Source: Rhizobium sp. SL86 (GTDB taxonomy: Bacteria > Pseudomonadota > Alphaproteobacteria > Rhizobiales > Rhizobiaceae). From it: a DNA stretch of 64,000 nt. Of this stretch, positions 27,707 through 36,779 are shown in pieces; position 1 is the stretch's first letter; each line of letters begins with the position of its first letter. Both the position numbers and the translations under genes were made by a program. The notes under the pieces were generated by a model. It searched no databases. It saw only the letters and a list, made by a program, of their open reading frames with translations, and was not told where the DNA came from. The DNA lies in assembly GCF_026672545.1 (NCBI RefSeq), contig NZ_JAPPRJ010000007.1, positions 62,001 to 126,000 on the forward strand. The letters are read 5' to 3'.

Positions 27707-28750
27707 ATGCGCAATACTCTTTTCGCTCCATTGCTGGCAGCAGGCCTAATTGCTTCTGTCACGGCAGCAACTGCTCAGACGCCACTGCGCGTGGCGGGCA
27801 ATTTCTCACAAAACAACAAGCAAGTTGATATCGAACGCTCCTTCTTTGAGGGGTTGCCCGCAGCCTCCGGCGTCGATCTTGCGGTCAACTACAATCCGAT
27901 GGATGTCGTCGGAGTAAAGGCTCCAGATGCCCTGCGCATGCTGCGTGGCGGCTCCTTCGACGTCATGTCGGTGCAAATCGGCATGGCTTCTCGCGACGAT
28001 CCCTTCTTTGAGGGCGTTGACCTTATCGGCGTTGCCACCGACATGCCGTCGCTTCGCAAGGTAGTGGATGCCTATCGCGACGCTTTCGACCAGCGCTTGC
28101 AGCAGAAGTTCAATGCCAAGGTTCTGACCCTTTGGCCATTTGGACCTCAGGTTTTCTACTGCAACCAGGAAATCAAGGAACTTGCCGACCTCAAAGGTCT
28201 GAAGGTTCGCTCCTTCACGCCATCAATGTCCGCAATGCTTGAGAGCTTTGGCGCTACACCGGTCACGCTACAGTTCTCGGAAGTTTATCCTGCCCTCCAG
28301 CGTGGTGTCGCCTCCTGCGGCGTGACCTCGCCGACTTCAGGTAACACAGGCAATTGGCCGGAAGTAACGTCCTATCTGCTGCCGCTTTCCGTTTCGGGTT
28401 CGATACAGGGCCATTTCATGAACCTCAACACATGGAAGAAGCTGTCATCCGAGCAGCAGACCGCGCTTATGACGCAGTTCAAGGCGCTGGAAGACAAGCT
28501 GTGGGACCTGGCCACCACCGCCAATGACGATGCCGTCGCTTGCAATACCGGCGAAGCAAGCTGCGCCAACCATAAAAAGTTCAGCATGAAGCTTGTTGCG
28601 ATCAGTGATAGCGACCGCCAGAAAATCAAGGACGTAGCCGAAAACACCGTCCTGCCGATCTGGAAGGAAACCTGCAACAAGGTCGATGCAACCTGCTCGG
28701 AAACTTGGAACAAGACGGCCGGTGCAGCAGCCGGCCTGACGATCAAGTAG
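27707..28750 (+). CDS. TRAP transporter periplasmic binding protein (DctP family)
   Basis: I place the start at the ATG at 27707, preceded by AAAGGGG, giving 347 residues with a clean Sec signal (MRNTLFAPLLAAGLIASVTA, then ATAQTP); a start at 27683 would add eight residues. The DctP motif KGLKVRSFTPSMSAMLESFG and TLQFSEVYPALQRGVASCG contain the usual ligand Arg and following helix. Four Cys in the C-terminal part could form disulfides. It is followed by the small and large TRAP permeases. The ligand is unknown but should be a carboxylate handled by the hydantoinase or amidohydrolase. Confidence 0.87.
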   Translation: MRNTLFAPLLAAGLIASVTAATAQTPLRVAGNFSQNNKQVDIERSFFEGLPAASGVDLAVNYNPMDVVGVKAPDALRMLRGGSFDVMSVQIGMASRDDPFFEGVDLIGVATDMPSLRKVVDAYRDAFDQRLQQKFNAKVLTLWPFGPQVFYCNQEIKELADLKGLKVRSFTPSMSAMLESFGATPVTLQFSEVYPALQRGVASCGVTSPTSGNTGNWPEVTSYLLPLSVSGSIQGHFMNLNTWKKLSSEQQTALMTQFKALEDKLWDLATTANDDAVACNTGEASCANHKKFSMKLVAISDSDRQKIKDVAENTVLPIWKETCNKVDATCSETWNKTAGAAAGLTIK

Positions 28751-28823
28751 CTCCACAAGCGGAGGGCTGTTCATCTGGACTGCCCTTCGCCTCTTTCCGT
28801 CCATTCCCCTGGGACCGCTTCAC

Positions 28824-29423
28824 ATGACGAACACCGATAATCCGCTGACGCGGTCTCTGATGCCAATCGCGCGACTGATCGCACTGATCGCCGGCTACAT
28901 GCTGCTGGGCCTGACACTTCTGATTACAGCCGAGGTGGTGATGCGCTCGGCTTTCAACTTTTCACTGCAGGGCTCTGACGAATATGGCGGCTATGTCCTG
29001 GCGATCCTGGCTGCGTTCGGTTTTTCTTACGCGCTTCTGGAACGAGCCCATACCCGTGTTGAAATCATTGTGGAGCGCGTCGGCACTGGACCGCAGGTTA
29101 TACTGAACCTGATATCCTGCTGGTGTGTGGCACTGATGGCTGCATTCATCGCTTGGCGCAGTGGGGCTGCATTGTCCGAAAGCCTCGAGTTTGGTTCGCT
29201 TTCGGGAACGCCTCTGATGACACCACTCTGGATGCCACAATTACTTTGGGCCGCCGGTCTTGTGGTCTTCGGCATCACCTCAACGCTTATTGCCCTGCAT
29301 GCCACGCTGCTGGCCATGAAAAACCAACGCAGCCTAAACCGCTTCTACGGCATCAAGACACTCGACGAAATCATCGAAGAGGAACGTATCGAGATCAGCG
29401 ACAATTCGGAGGCCTTTCACTGA
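28824..29423 (+). CDS. TRAP transporter small permease (DctQ family)
   Basis: The 199-residue membrane protein has four helices (LIALIAGYMLLGLTLLITAE, then YVLAILAAFGFSYALLERAH and two more) and the DctQ-like ERAHTRVEIIVERVG segment. The C-terminal tail is acidic and cytoplasmic. It begins 73 bases after the DctP stop, and that gap holds a GGGC/GCCC inverted repeat that may adjust expression. Its stop overlaps the DctM start by one base. Confidence 0.87.
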   Translation: MTNTDNPLTRSLMPIARLIALIAGYMLLGLTLLITAEVVMRSAFNFSLQGSDEYGGYVLAILAAFGFSYALLERAHTRVEIIVERVGTGPQVILNLISCWCVALMAAFIAWRSGAALSESLEFGSLSGTPLMTPLWMPQLLWAAGLVVFGITSTLIALHATLLAMKNQRSLNRFYGIKTLDEIIEEERIEISDNSEAFH

Positions 29424-30724
29424 TGATCGATATTTTTGGAGCCTCAATCGGTTTTCTCGTTATGCTTGGGCTGATGCTGATCGGCCTGCCTGTAGCCGTC
29501 GCGCTTTTCCTCACCGCATTCGTCGGCGCCTGGGCCTTCCTCGGCTGGCCGACCCTGCTCGGCTTCGGCAATCAGATGTGGAGCGGCCAGAACGATTTCA
29601 TTCTGACCGCCATCCCTCTCTTCGTCTTCCTGGGCGAAATTCTCGTCCGATCAGGTGTGGCGGACGGTCTCTATCGCTGCCTGTCTGATTGGATGCGCAA
29701 GTTGCCAGGAGGACTTCTGCACTCGAATATCGGCGCAAGCGCCGTCTTCGCCGCTGTCTCAGGTTCTTCGGTCGCAACGGCCGCCACCATTGGCACGGTT
29801 GCGCTCCCGATCCTCAAGGAACGGAAATATGACGACCGGCTGACGACGGGCTCGATCGCAGCTGGCGCAACACTCGGGATCCTCATTCCGCCATCGATCA
29901 ACATGATCATCTACGGGTCTATGACGAATACTTCAATCGGCCAGCTGTTTGCCGCCGGCATCATACCGGGCCTTCTTCTGACAGCCTGTTTCATGATGCT
30001 GATCGTAGTGATCTGCGTGTTGAAGCCCGACCTGTCTGGCCCCACTCTTCCGGATCGTCCCTTCGCGGACAAGATGGCAAGCCTTATGGACATGTTCCCG
30101 CCTTTCGTCATCTTCGTCGTGGTCATGGGTTCGATCTATGCCGGCTGGGCCACCCCGACGGAATCCGCCGCGATTGGTGTGGTCTGCTCAATCGCGGTCG
30201 CTATCGCCAAGCGTCGCTTCACCATCACATTGATGCATGAAGCGATGATCTCGACAGTGCGCATCTCAGCCATGATCCTGCTTATTATGGTCGGTGCGCA
30301 GTTCCTTAATTTCGTGATCGGCGTCCTTGGGGTGCCTCAGGCGCTGACCGCCTTCGTCTCGCAATTCGGCGCAGGTCCCGTCGAAATCCTGCTGTTGCTG
30401 ATCGTTTTTTATCTTGTTCTCGGTTGTTTCATGGAAACGCTGTCGATGATGATTGCCACGCTGCCGGTCGTCTTTCCGCTTATCGTGCATCTGGGCATCG
30501 ACCCGGTCTGGTTCGGCATCTTTCTGGTGCTGATGATGGAAATCGGTCTCATCACCCCGCCAATCGGCATGAACCTCTATGTGGTGCAGGGTGTGCGCGG
30601 CCAAGGCTCGATCATTGACGTCATCCGTGGCGCAACACCTTTCGTGCTCCTCATGCTCGCCTTCACCGGTGTGCTTATCGCGTGGCCGGAAATGGCGCTT
30701 TGGCTGCCCCGCCAGTTGTTCTGA
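29423..30724 (+). CDS. TRAP transporter large permease (DctM family)
   Basis: The 433-residue product starts at the ATG at 29423 within TGATG. It shows the DctM signatures FILTAIPLFVFLGEILVRSG, AVSGSSVATAATIGTVALP and GATLGILIPPSINMIIYGS, and about twelve membrane segments. It is the transport subunit of the second TRAP system in the window. The amidohydrolase gene follows after two bases, which ties uptake to that enzyme. Confidence 0.9.
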   Translation: MIDIFGASIGFLVMLGLMLIGLPVAVALFLTAFVGAWAFLGWPTLLGFGNQMWSGQNDFILTAIPLFVFLGEILVRSGVADGLYRCLSDWMRKLPGGLLHSNIGASAVFAAVSGSSVATAATIGTVALPILKERKYDDRLTTGSIAAGATLGILIPPSINMIIYGSMTNTSIGQLFAAGIIPGLLLTACFMMLIVVICVLKPDLSGPTLPDRPFADKMASLMDMFPPFVIFVVVMGSIYAGWATPTESAAIGVVCSIAVAIAKRRFTITLMHEAMISTVRISAMILLIMVGAQFLNFVIGVLGVPQALTAFVSQFGAGPVEILLLLIVFYLVLGCFMETLSMMIATLPVVFPLIVHLGIDPVWFGIFLVLMMEIGLITPPIGMNLYVVQGVRGQGSIIDVIRGATPFVLLMLAFTGVLIAWPEMALWLPRQLF

Positions 30725-30726
30725 AT

Positions 30727-32208
30727 ATGCGGTTGCTCGAGGCAGATTTCGTGGTAGCGGCAGCAGAAGCTGCGGTTGGCATCACCATGATCGAAAAGGG
30801 CGCGGTCGCCATCGAAGGCGGACGGATCGTGGATATCGGATTGTCCGCCGATCTTGCCGCCCGACACATGTCGTCAGAGCGGGAGCAATTTCACGATGCG
30901 ATCCTGTTACCGGGTTTCGTCAACGCCCATCAGCATGGCCGTGGCCTCAGCCAGGTCCAGCTTGGCTATCGCGATGATCATCTTGAGCCATGGATAGCTC
31001 GCCGGCGTAGTCGCGGTGCGCCGGATGCCTACGCATTGACCCTGCTCGCAGCGGAAGAAATGCTGGCAAACGGCGTTACCGCGACGTTGCACGCCAACTA
31101 CAGCTATGCCTCCGGCAATTATGAAGCCGAACTGCGCGCATCCATCCGCGCCTATCTCGAAACCGGCCTGCGCGCGACGGTATGCGTCGGTTACGCCGAT
31201 CGCGGCAGCCTTGTCTATCCGCCTGCTGACGAGAGCGTCTTCAAAGCTGGTCTTTCAGCAGTTGCGCAAGCGCTGCTGCAATCGGAACGTCCGGCATGGC
31301 TGCAGCTGGAAGCAACAATCGACCTGATGGCGCGGCTTTGCGAAGAGTTTGCCGGACATCCGACCATCACTCTGGCCTACGGCCCCGCCGGTCCTCAATG
31401 GGTCAGCGATGCGGCGTGGCGATCGCTGGCCGAAGACGCGGCGCGTCGTGGTCTCGGACTACACTTTCACCTACTGGAATCGCCGGCTCAGGCAGCTTGC
31501 GCAAAAATCCTCTATCCGGAAGGCGTGCTCAATCGCCTGCAATCGCTAGGCGTATTCGAAACACCTGCAAGCGCTGCTCATTTCGCTCAGGCGACTGAAA
31601 GCGACATTTACGATGCGACCAGGGTGGGTCTTGTCATCGTCAGCAATCCCGGCTCCAACATGCGGCTTGGCAACGGCCCTCCCGACATCGCCCGCTGGAG
31701 GGCTAAAGGACTTGATGTTGCGCTCGGTACCGACAATTGCGCATTTCAAGACAATGAGGACTATCTTTCCGAATTGCGGCTTGGCGGCCTGCTGGCGCGC
31801 GGTAATGTGGCAGCAGGCAAGTCCGATGGAGCCGCGACATTTTTGATGGGAACCGATGCGGGTGCCCGCGCCATATTCGTCACCGATGTCGGTCGACTGG
31901 CGCTCGGCATGAAGGCTGATCTCGTGGCCCTGGACCTCTCCCGACTTCGCGGCACCTATCTGGATCAGGATACCGATCTACTCGGCGCAGTTATCGCGCG
32001 AGGACGTGGCTCGGACGTGCTGATGACCATGGTCGATGGGGTTGAGCGCTATCGGCGCGGCAGGCTTGCGGATCTACGCCGCAATCAAGCAGCAGAACTT
32101 GCGGCCAAAGCCGCAGCAGCATCGCGAAGCGTAGGTGAAGATGGTTCATTCGCGGCAACGGAAATCGCCGAGGCACTTCGCAGTCACTATGCGACGCTTG
32201 CACAATGA
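30727..32208 (+). CDS. Amidohydrolase (cytosine deaminase / chlorohydrolase-like)
   Basis: The product is 493 residues from the ATG at 30727, two bases after the permease stop; an upstream in-frame ATG lies inside that permease. The metal motif is LLPGFVNAHQHGRG (two His), LHFHLLES supplies the next His, and VALGTDNCAFQDNEDY the Asp. It belongs to the ATZ/TRZ and cytosine-deaminase branch of metal-dependent hydrolases, which remove amino or halide groups from N-heterocycles. It resembles the amidohydrolase at 33424-34966, sharing the N-terminal architecture GFVNxHxH then PxQLG. Substrate unknown. Confidence 0.82.
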   Translation: MRLLEADFVVAAAEAAVGITMIEKGAVAIEGGRIVDIGLSADLAARHMSSEREQFHDAILLPGFVNAHQHGRGLSQVQLGYRDDHLEPWIARRRSRGAPDAYALTLLAAEEMLANGVTATLHANYSYASGNYEAELRASIRAYLETGLRATVCVGYADRGSLVYPPADESVFKAGLSAVAQALLQSERPAWLQLEATIDLMARLCEEFAGHPTITLAYGPAGPQWVSDAAWRSLAEDAARRGLGLHFHLLESPAQAACAKILYPEGVLNRLQSLGVFETPASAAHFAQATESDIYDATRVGLVIVSNPGSNMRLGNGPPDIARWRAKGLDVALGTDNCAFQDNEDYLSELRLGGLLARGNVAAGKSDGAATFLMGTDAGARAIFVTDVGRLALGMKADLVALDLSRLRGTYLDQDTDLLGAVIARGRGSDVLMTMVDGVERYRRGRLADLRRNQAAELAAKAAAASRSVGEDGSFAATEIAEALRSHYATLAQ

Positions 32209-32475
32209 CGGATCGATTACCGAGCTTTGTCGTTCACGTCACCGGTGCCTGCGGCTTCGTCGGTTCCGCCATCTGCGAGGAACTGGTGTCGCGCAACATC
32301 ACCGTCATCGGCGCCGATTATACGCTTCCCCGTTTTCCCAAGGCCGATTGGGCCGGGCGTGTGACGTTCGTCTATCTCGACATCCGCGATAGTCAGGCCA
32401 TAGCGCAAGTTCTACATGATCATGTCGTCACGCACATCGTTCATCCGGCGGCGATAACGCCAGACATGGATCGGG
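32205..32475 (+). pseudogene. Truncated NAD-dependent epimerase/dehydratase (N-terminus only)
   Basis: The start overlaps the amidohydrolase stop (ATGA at 32205-32208). The first 85 or so residues are a good extended-SDR N-terminus: VVHVTGACGFVGSAICEEL is the nucleotide motif and VVTHIVHPAAITPD the typical fourth strand. After about 32475 the frame continues into sequence antisense to a racemase-fold gene, so the remaining two thirds of the epimerase are missing. The 3' boundary given is approximate. This was presumably the last gene of the TRAP-amidohydrolase operon. Confidence 0.75.
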
Positions 32476-32588
32476 ACGGTGACGCGCGGAAAAAGCGGTG
32501 CCAGCAAGGCGCTCGTATAGGGTTCGACCACCGTGCTCGAAGAAGGAGTCAGCATCCCGATCCGTACTGGTCGTTCACTGCCGCTCAT
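32475..32588 (-). pseudogene. Truncated Asp/Glu racemase-fold gene (N-terminus only)
   Basis: On the minus strand an ATG at 32588 overlaps the stop of the hydantoin-racemase-like gene (ATGA). It encodes IGMLTPSSSTVVEP and then YTSALLAPLFPRVTV, closely matching the start of the intact enzyme at 26644-27387 (GMLTPSSNTVVEP, then FTCALAQPLFPQVSV). About 38 residues are homologous before the frame runs into antisense epimerase sequence and stops at 32412. It is a second copy of that enzyme cut by the same junction that truncated the epimerase. Confidence 0.75.
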
Positions 32589-33385
32589 CCCTCACCTCCT
32601 GCACTGTGCGGCCGTATCGCCGTGACGGAGGGCATGGCCTCCTCATGGGCAAGCCAGGCAGCCAGCGAAGCGGCGAGCCCTAGAGTCGGCTTGGGGTCAG
32701 GCCGACGGAACGCCCCTGCCGATGCCGGTCTCACCTTGAGGGCGACGATCGCTTCGGCCTGTTTGACAGCCGCCACGACCTGATCGACAACGGGCACCGG
32801 CACGCGCTCCCTGATCTTCTCGGCAAGCCCGGTCAGCGGTGCGCCAGCCGGAATGATCACGTCGGCGCCGTCTGCCTCCACAGCCTTCAAGCAGAGTTCG
32901 ACCAACTGGTCCTCTCTCTCCTCCTGCACCATGGCAACGTCGCCGCCTGGGGTCGCATCGGGCGTGCGGATGCCCGAACAGCGCGCCGTGAGCCCGTGCA
33001 TCGCCACGCAGTCCTCAAACCAGTGACGCAGGACAGGTGAGAAGGTCACGATTCCGAACCGGCCGCCGAGCATACAAGCTGACAGCATCGCTGCTTCCGC
33101 AAGCCCGATGACCGGGATGTCGAAGAGTTGCCGGGCGGCGAACAGGCCGGGATCACCAAAAGCGGCGACGATGGCCGCGTCGCGCCCCGCCCGGTTTTCA
33201 GCAAGCAGATCCAGCAGGGTTCGACCGCCGATCTGGGCTTCGGCCCGGGTCGCGATATAGGGCACACCCTCGCTGGCGGTCACCGCTCGGATCTGCGTGC
33301 CCGGCTGGGCGCAGGCGAGCGCAGTGCGCATCATCCTGTCCGTCATGGAATGGGAGGTATTGGGATTGATCAGCAGTAGCCGCAT
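32585..33385 (-). CDS. Hydantoin-racemase-like protein lacking both catalytic Cys
   Basis: The 266-residue protein has the hydantoin/allantoin racemase fold: MRLLLINPNTSHSMTDRM at the start, AFGDPGLFAARQLFDIPVIG, and LAEAAMLSACMLGGRFGIVT. In hydantoin racemases the first catalytic Cys precedes F-x-DPGL and the second lies in a GCAGM segment. Here these positions are Ala75 (IVAAFGDPGL) and Ala180 (DVIIPAGAPLTG). Simple two-Cys racemisation is therefore unlikely, and it may be a lyase, decarboxylase or binding protein of the superfamily. It is upstream of the truncated racemase-fold gene by an ATGA overlap and downstream of the amidohydrolase. Confidence 0.75.
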   Translation of the reverse strand: MRLLLINPNTSHSMTDRMMRTALACAQPGTQIRAVTASEGVPYIATRAEAQIGGRTLLDLLAENRAGRDAAIVAAFGDPGLFAARQLFDIPVIGLAEAAMLSACMLGGRFGIVTFSPVLRHWFEDCVAMHGLTARCSGIRTPDATPGGDVAMVQEEREDQLVELCLKAVEADGADVIIPAGAPLTGLAEKIRERVPVPVVDQVVAAVKQAEAIVALKVRPASAGAFRRPDPKPTLGLAASLAAWLAHEEAMPSVTAIRPHSAGGEG

Positions 33386-33423
33386 TCGGATCTCTTCCGC
33401 ATGGATTTTTGATGGTGGACCGC

Positions 33424-34966
33424 TCAGATGTTTGAGCTCTGGCGGTAGAAGGGCACGTGCTTGGCCGGATCCATGTAGTTATTGTAGAACTTGCGCACAT
33501 GCGGGCATCAGCGCCTTGGACAGCTTGCGGCGTTCGACCTCGTCATCGGACAGGGCGGCCTTGAGATGTTCGTGCAGTTCGGCAAGCGCCGCATCCTTGT
33601 CGACACGTGTGAAGCGCCCATTATCAAGGATCACTTCTCCGTCGCACATCACCAGCTTCACGGCGGACGACTTGGCCCTCTGGATGATCGCGTCGAGGAG
33701 GGGCATCTCCCCATCGAGATAGGGATAGGTGACGCTCTTGGCATCGATCAGCGAGAGGTCGGCAAACTTGCCAGGCTCGAGTGTGCCTATCTGCGATCCA
33801 TAGGGTGTCGTCTTCGCGCCACCGCTGGTGGCCATGCGCAGAACCTGCCCCATACCCGGCACGTCGGCATCCTCCTGACCGGGGATACGGTGCGCGCGCA
33901 GAACGAGGCGCATTTCCTGGAGCATATCGCGATCGTCGTTGATGCCGGCTTCGTCCAGGCCGATGGCGGTATTGACCTCTTTCGCCTCGAAGGCATTAAG
34001 CGGGGCGATGCCGCTGCGCAGGCGGAAATTTGACGAGCAGTTGTGGCACACGCAGACGCCACTCTCGGCGATCGCGTCGATATCCTTCTCGTTGAGCCAG
34101 ACGCCGTGGCCGAGCGTGAGACGGGAGTTGTGCAGGCCGAACTGCTTGAGATAGTCGAATGCGGTCGTTCCCCCGCGACGCATCGCATATTCCTTCTGGT
34201 ATGCAGTCTCCACCAGATGCATGTGCAGCGGCACATTAAAGCGTTCCGAGGTCTCAGACAGCGCCGCGAGCGCCTTGTCCGAGCACCAGTGTAGATTGGC
34301 CGGCGCCAGCTGGATCTTGCTGCGCGAGCGGTCCTGATATTTGTCGAACAGCGAATGGAACAGGTCAAGACTGCCTTCGAGCTTCACCTTGGTTCGATCA
34401 AAATGCGCCCGCATCGGTCCCTGCAGCTCCGCAGGGAGACTGGCGACAAACTCCGCATCATCCTGATAGACGAGCGTGTTCTGGTCGCGGACGGCATAGC
34501 AATAGGACACGCGCATGCCGATGTCGTGATAGGCCTTCAGTACCTGTTCCGACTTCGCCCGCACCTCGTCCAGCGTGCCGGGCATCCAGCCGTGGATGTG
34601 CTGGACGGTGGTGATGCCGGAGGAGATCATCTCAAATGCGGAATAAAGCGTATCGAGATAGAGATCGACGGAGCGGGTGACCATGCGGGTGACGAACCAC
34701 AGTTCCAGCGGCATGTCGGGCGAGCCGAGCTGCACCGGTGTGAGGCCGACATGGTGATGACCGTTGACGAAGCCGGGCAGCATGAAACTGTCGCCATTGC
34801 CATGCACCTCCACGGTCGGGAAGCGTCTCGACAGGTCTTCATAGGTGCCGGTTTCGAGGATGATGCCGTTTTCCTGCAGCACTGCGCCATCGGCAATGGC
34901 TTCGAAGCGATCGCGGTCGAGCGGTTTGGTAAACATGACGCGCGAACGCACTATGGACTGTGACAT
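33424..34966 (-). pseudogene. Amidohydrolase with a 3'-end frameshift
   Basis: From the ATG at 34966 (AAGGAGA upstream) the frame runs 495 residues to a stop at 33479. It has the metal motifs MLPGFVNGHHHVG, LHMHLVETA, LGHGVW and GLDEAGINDDRD of the cytosine-deaminase/ATZ branch. The last residues (ACAQVLQ) look wrong, while a shift at about 33501-33505 opens a sensible tail HVRKFYNNYMDPAKH then VPFYRQSSNI with a stop at 33424. One extra G within the GCGGG at 33501-33505 explains this. It may be a true mutation or a sequencing error, and the catalytic core is intact either way. It is co-directional with the ABC transporter upstream. Confidence 0.72.
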
Positions 34967-35057
34967 GCTTGTCTCCTTGGATCTGCCCTTTTCGGGGGAT
35001 GTGCCCTCTGGGCGCGATGTCTTTTGGGCGAGGCCGACGCGCTGCGCCGGCCCTGGG

Positions 35058-35870
35058 TCAGGCGGCACTCATCATTTCCTGTTCGGCAAAAGCACGGTCA
35101 ACTTCGTCGCGCAGAAGCTCCGTCAGGTGCCTGCGCAGCGCCTCCGCCTCTGGCGAGAATAGGTCCCGCGGGCGGGGCAGGTCGACGGGAACGATCGTCT
35201 TGATCCGGCCCGGTCGCGCGGTGAAGACGGCGACCCGGTCGGACAGTGCGACCGCCTCGTCGATATGGTGGGTGACGAACAGGATTGAGGCGCTACTGTC
35301 CTTCCACACGTCGATGAGGAAATCCTGCATCTTGGCGCGGGTCTGGACGTCAAGCGCAGCAAAGGGCTCGTCCATCAGCAGCACCTTGGGCCGCATGGCC
35401 AGCGCGCGCGCGACGGCGACGCGCTGGCGCATGCCACCCGACAATTCGTCCGGGCGCTTATCGATGGCATGATAGAGCCCCACCCGCTGTAGCGCGTCTG
35501 CGGCGACCTCGCGGCGTTCGCGGGCTTTCCTACCGTTGACCCAAAGGCCGAAGGTGACGTTCTGCCAAACCGACAGCCAGGGAAAGAGCGATGTCTCCTG
35601 GAAGATCAGGCTGCGCTCCGGCGAAGGGTCCGTGACCTTTTTTCCGAAGGCCGTCAGCGTGCCGCCAGTTGCCGTCTCCAGTCCGGCGATCAGGTAGAGG
35701 AGCGTACTCTTGCCGCAGCCCGACGGCCCGAGCAGGGTCACAAATTCTCCCGGCTTGACGTCGAGGTCGATGCCGCACAGGGCCTCGTGGGCGCGAGGCG
35801 TGCCTTCCGCCCAGACCATGCCGACATTGCGGCAGGACACGGCGAGCGAGGTGTCGTTACTTGAGGCCAT
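35058..35870 (-). CDS. ABC transporter ATP-binding protein (NitT/TauT/SsuB type)
   Basis: The 270-residue protein has Walker A LLGPSGCGKST (about residue 45), a Q-loop in SLIFQETSLFPWLSV, the signature LSGGMRQRVAVARAL and Walker B VLLMDEPFAALD with the H-loop in FVTHHIDEA. It belongs to the nitrate/taurine/sulfonate and pyrimidine-precursor group. Its start overlaps the permease stop by 14 bases, so they are coupled. It should energise uptake of the substrate captured by the binding protein at 36780-37841. Confidence 0.9.
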   Translation of the reverse strand: MASSNDTSLAVSCRNVGMVWAEGTPRAHEALCGIDLDVKPGEFVTLLGPSGCGKSTLLYLIAGLETATGGTLTAFGKKVTDPSPERSLIFQETSLFPWLSVWQNVTFGLWVNGRKARERREVAADALQRVGLYHAIDKRPDELSGGMRQRVAVARALAMRPKVLLMDEPFAALDVQTRAKMQDFLIDVWKDSSASILFVTHHIDEAVALSDRVAVFTARPGRIKTIVPVDLPRPRDLFSPEAEALRRHLTELLRDEVDRAFAEQEMMSAA

Positions 35871-36777
35871 TGAGCACCGCCTTGTTTTCGGGAATCCAGT
35901 AGAGAATCTTCTTCTGCATCATCCTGAGGGCGAGATCGCACAGATAGGCCATGATGCCGATCAGCCCGATGGTGAAGAAAACGAGACCGGGATTGAAGGT
36001 GTTGCGGGCGAGCATGATGATTTGGCCGAGACCGTAGCCGACGCCAGTCGCCTCTGCGATCAGAACGGCCATCCAGGCGCCAAACAGGTTCATGCGCATC
36101 AGCATCAGCAAGCCCGGCAGGATTGCCGGAATGATCACGCGGGTATAGGTCTGCCATTTGGTGCAGCCCATCGTGCGCGCCACGTTGATGAAGTTCCTGT
36201 TGACGTTGTCGATGTGGGCGATGGTGGCGAGCACCATGCTGAAGAACAGGGCTACGACTACCATGAAGATCGCCGGCCCGTTGCCGATGCCGAAAATGAA
36301 CAGGGCAACCGGAAGCCAAGCCACCGGCGAGATGGGGGCCAGCAGCGTGATGGTTGGCAGTGTTAGGTTCTCGAACAGCTTGTAATAGCGCACCATCACG
36401 CCGACGGAGATAGCAAGTGCAGCGGCGATAACAAGGCCGACGATGACGCGTATGAGGGTCGCAAGCATCGTGTAGATCATCGCCTGCAGCGGTGTCGGGC
36501 CGCTGCCGGGCTTCACGCCCATTTCCCAGCGGCTCGCGGTGTTGAAGAACTTCGCCTGGTCGGGAATGTTGGCGATGAAGATGTGAGGAGGCGGCAGTAG
36601 CTTCGGATCGGAAATGCCGAAGTACCAGAGCCCCTCCCAGATGCCGACGAAAAGCCCCACGGAGACGATCGTCCACCCGATCCTGCCGGCCAGCGACTTC
36701 ATGGAAGGTGACAATAGCGGGGCAAGGATGGGGCGCATGGCCCCATCGTTCTGCAGAGTTTTTGCGGCGCCCTTCAT
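35857..36777 (-). CDS. ABC transporter permease (NitT/TauT/SsuC type)
   Basis: The 306-residue protein has about six membrane helices and the BPD_transp_1 coupling motif in FINVARTMGCTKWQTYTRVIIPAILP (EAA-like loop, residues about 195-220). A start a little downstream, at the Met before KSLAGRIGWTIVSV, would also give a normal length. It lies between the binding-protein gene (2-base gap) and the ATPase (overlap). Confidence 0.88.
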   Translation of the reverse strand: MKGAAKTLQNDGAMRPILAPLLSPSMKSLAGRIGWTIVSVGLFVGIWEGLWYFGISDPKLLPPPHIFIANIPDQAKFFNTASRWEMGVKPGSGPTPLQAMIYTMLATLIRVIVGLVIAAALAISVGVMVRYYKLFENLTLPTITLLAPISPVAWLPVALFIFGIGNGPAIFMVVVALFFSMVLATIAHIDNVNRNFINVARTMGCTKWQTYTRVIIPAILPGLLMLMRMNLFGAWMAVLIAEATGVGYGLGQIIMLARNTFNPGLVFFTIGLIGIMAYLCDLALRMMQKKILYWIPENKAVLNGLK

Positions 36778-36779
36778 CG

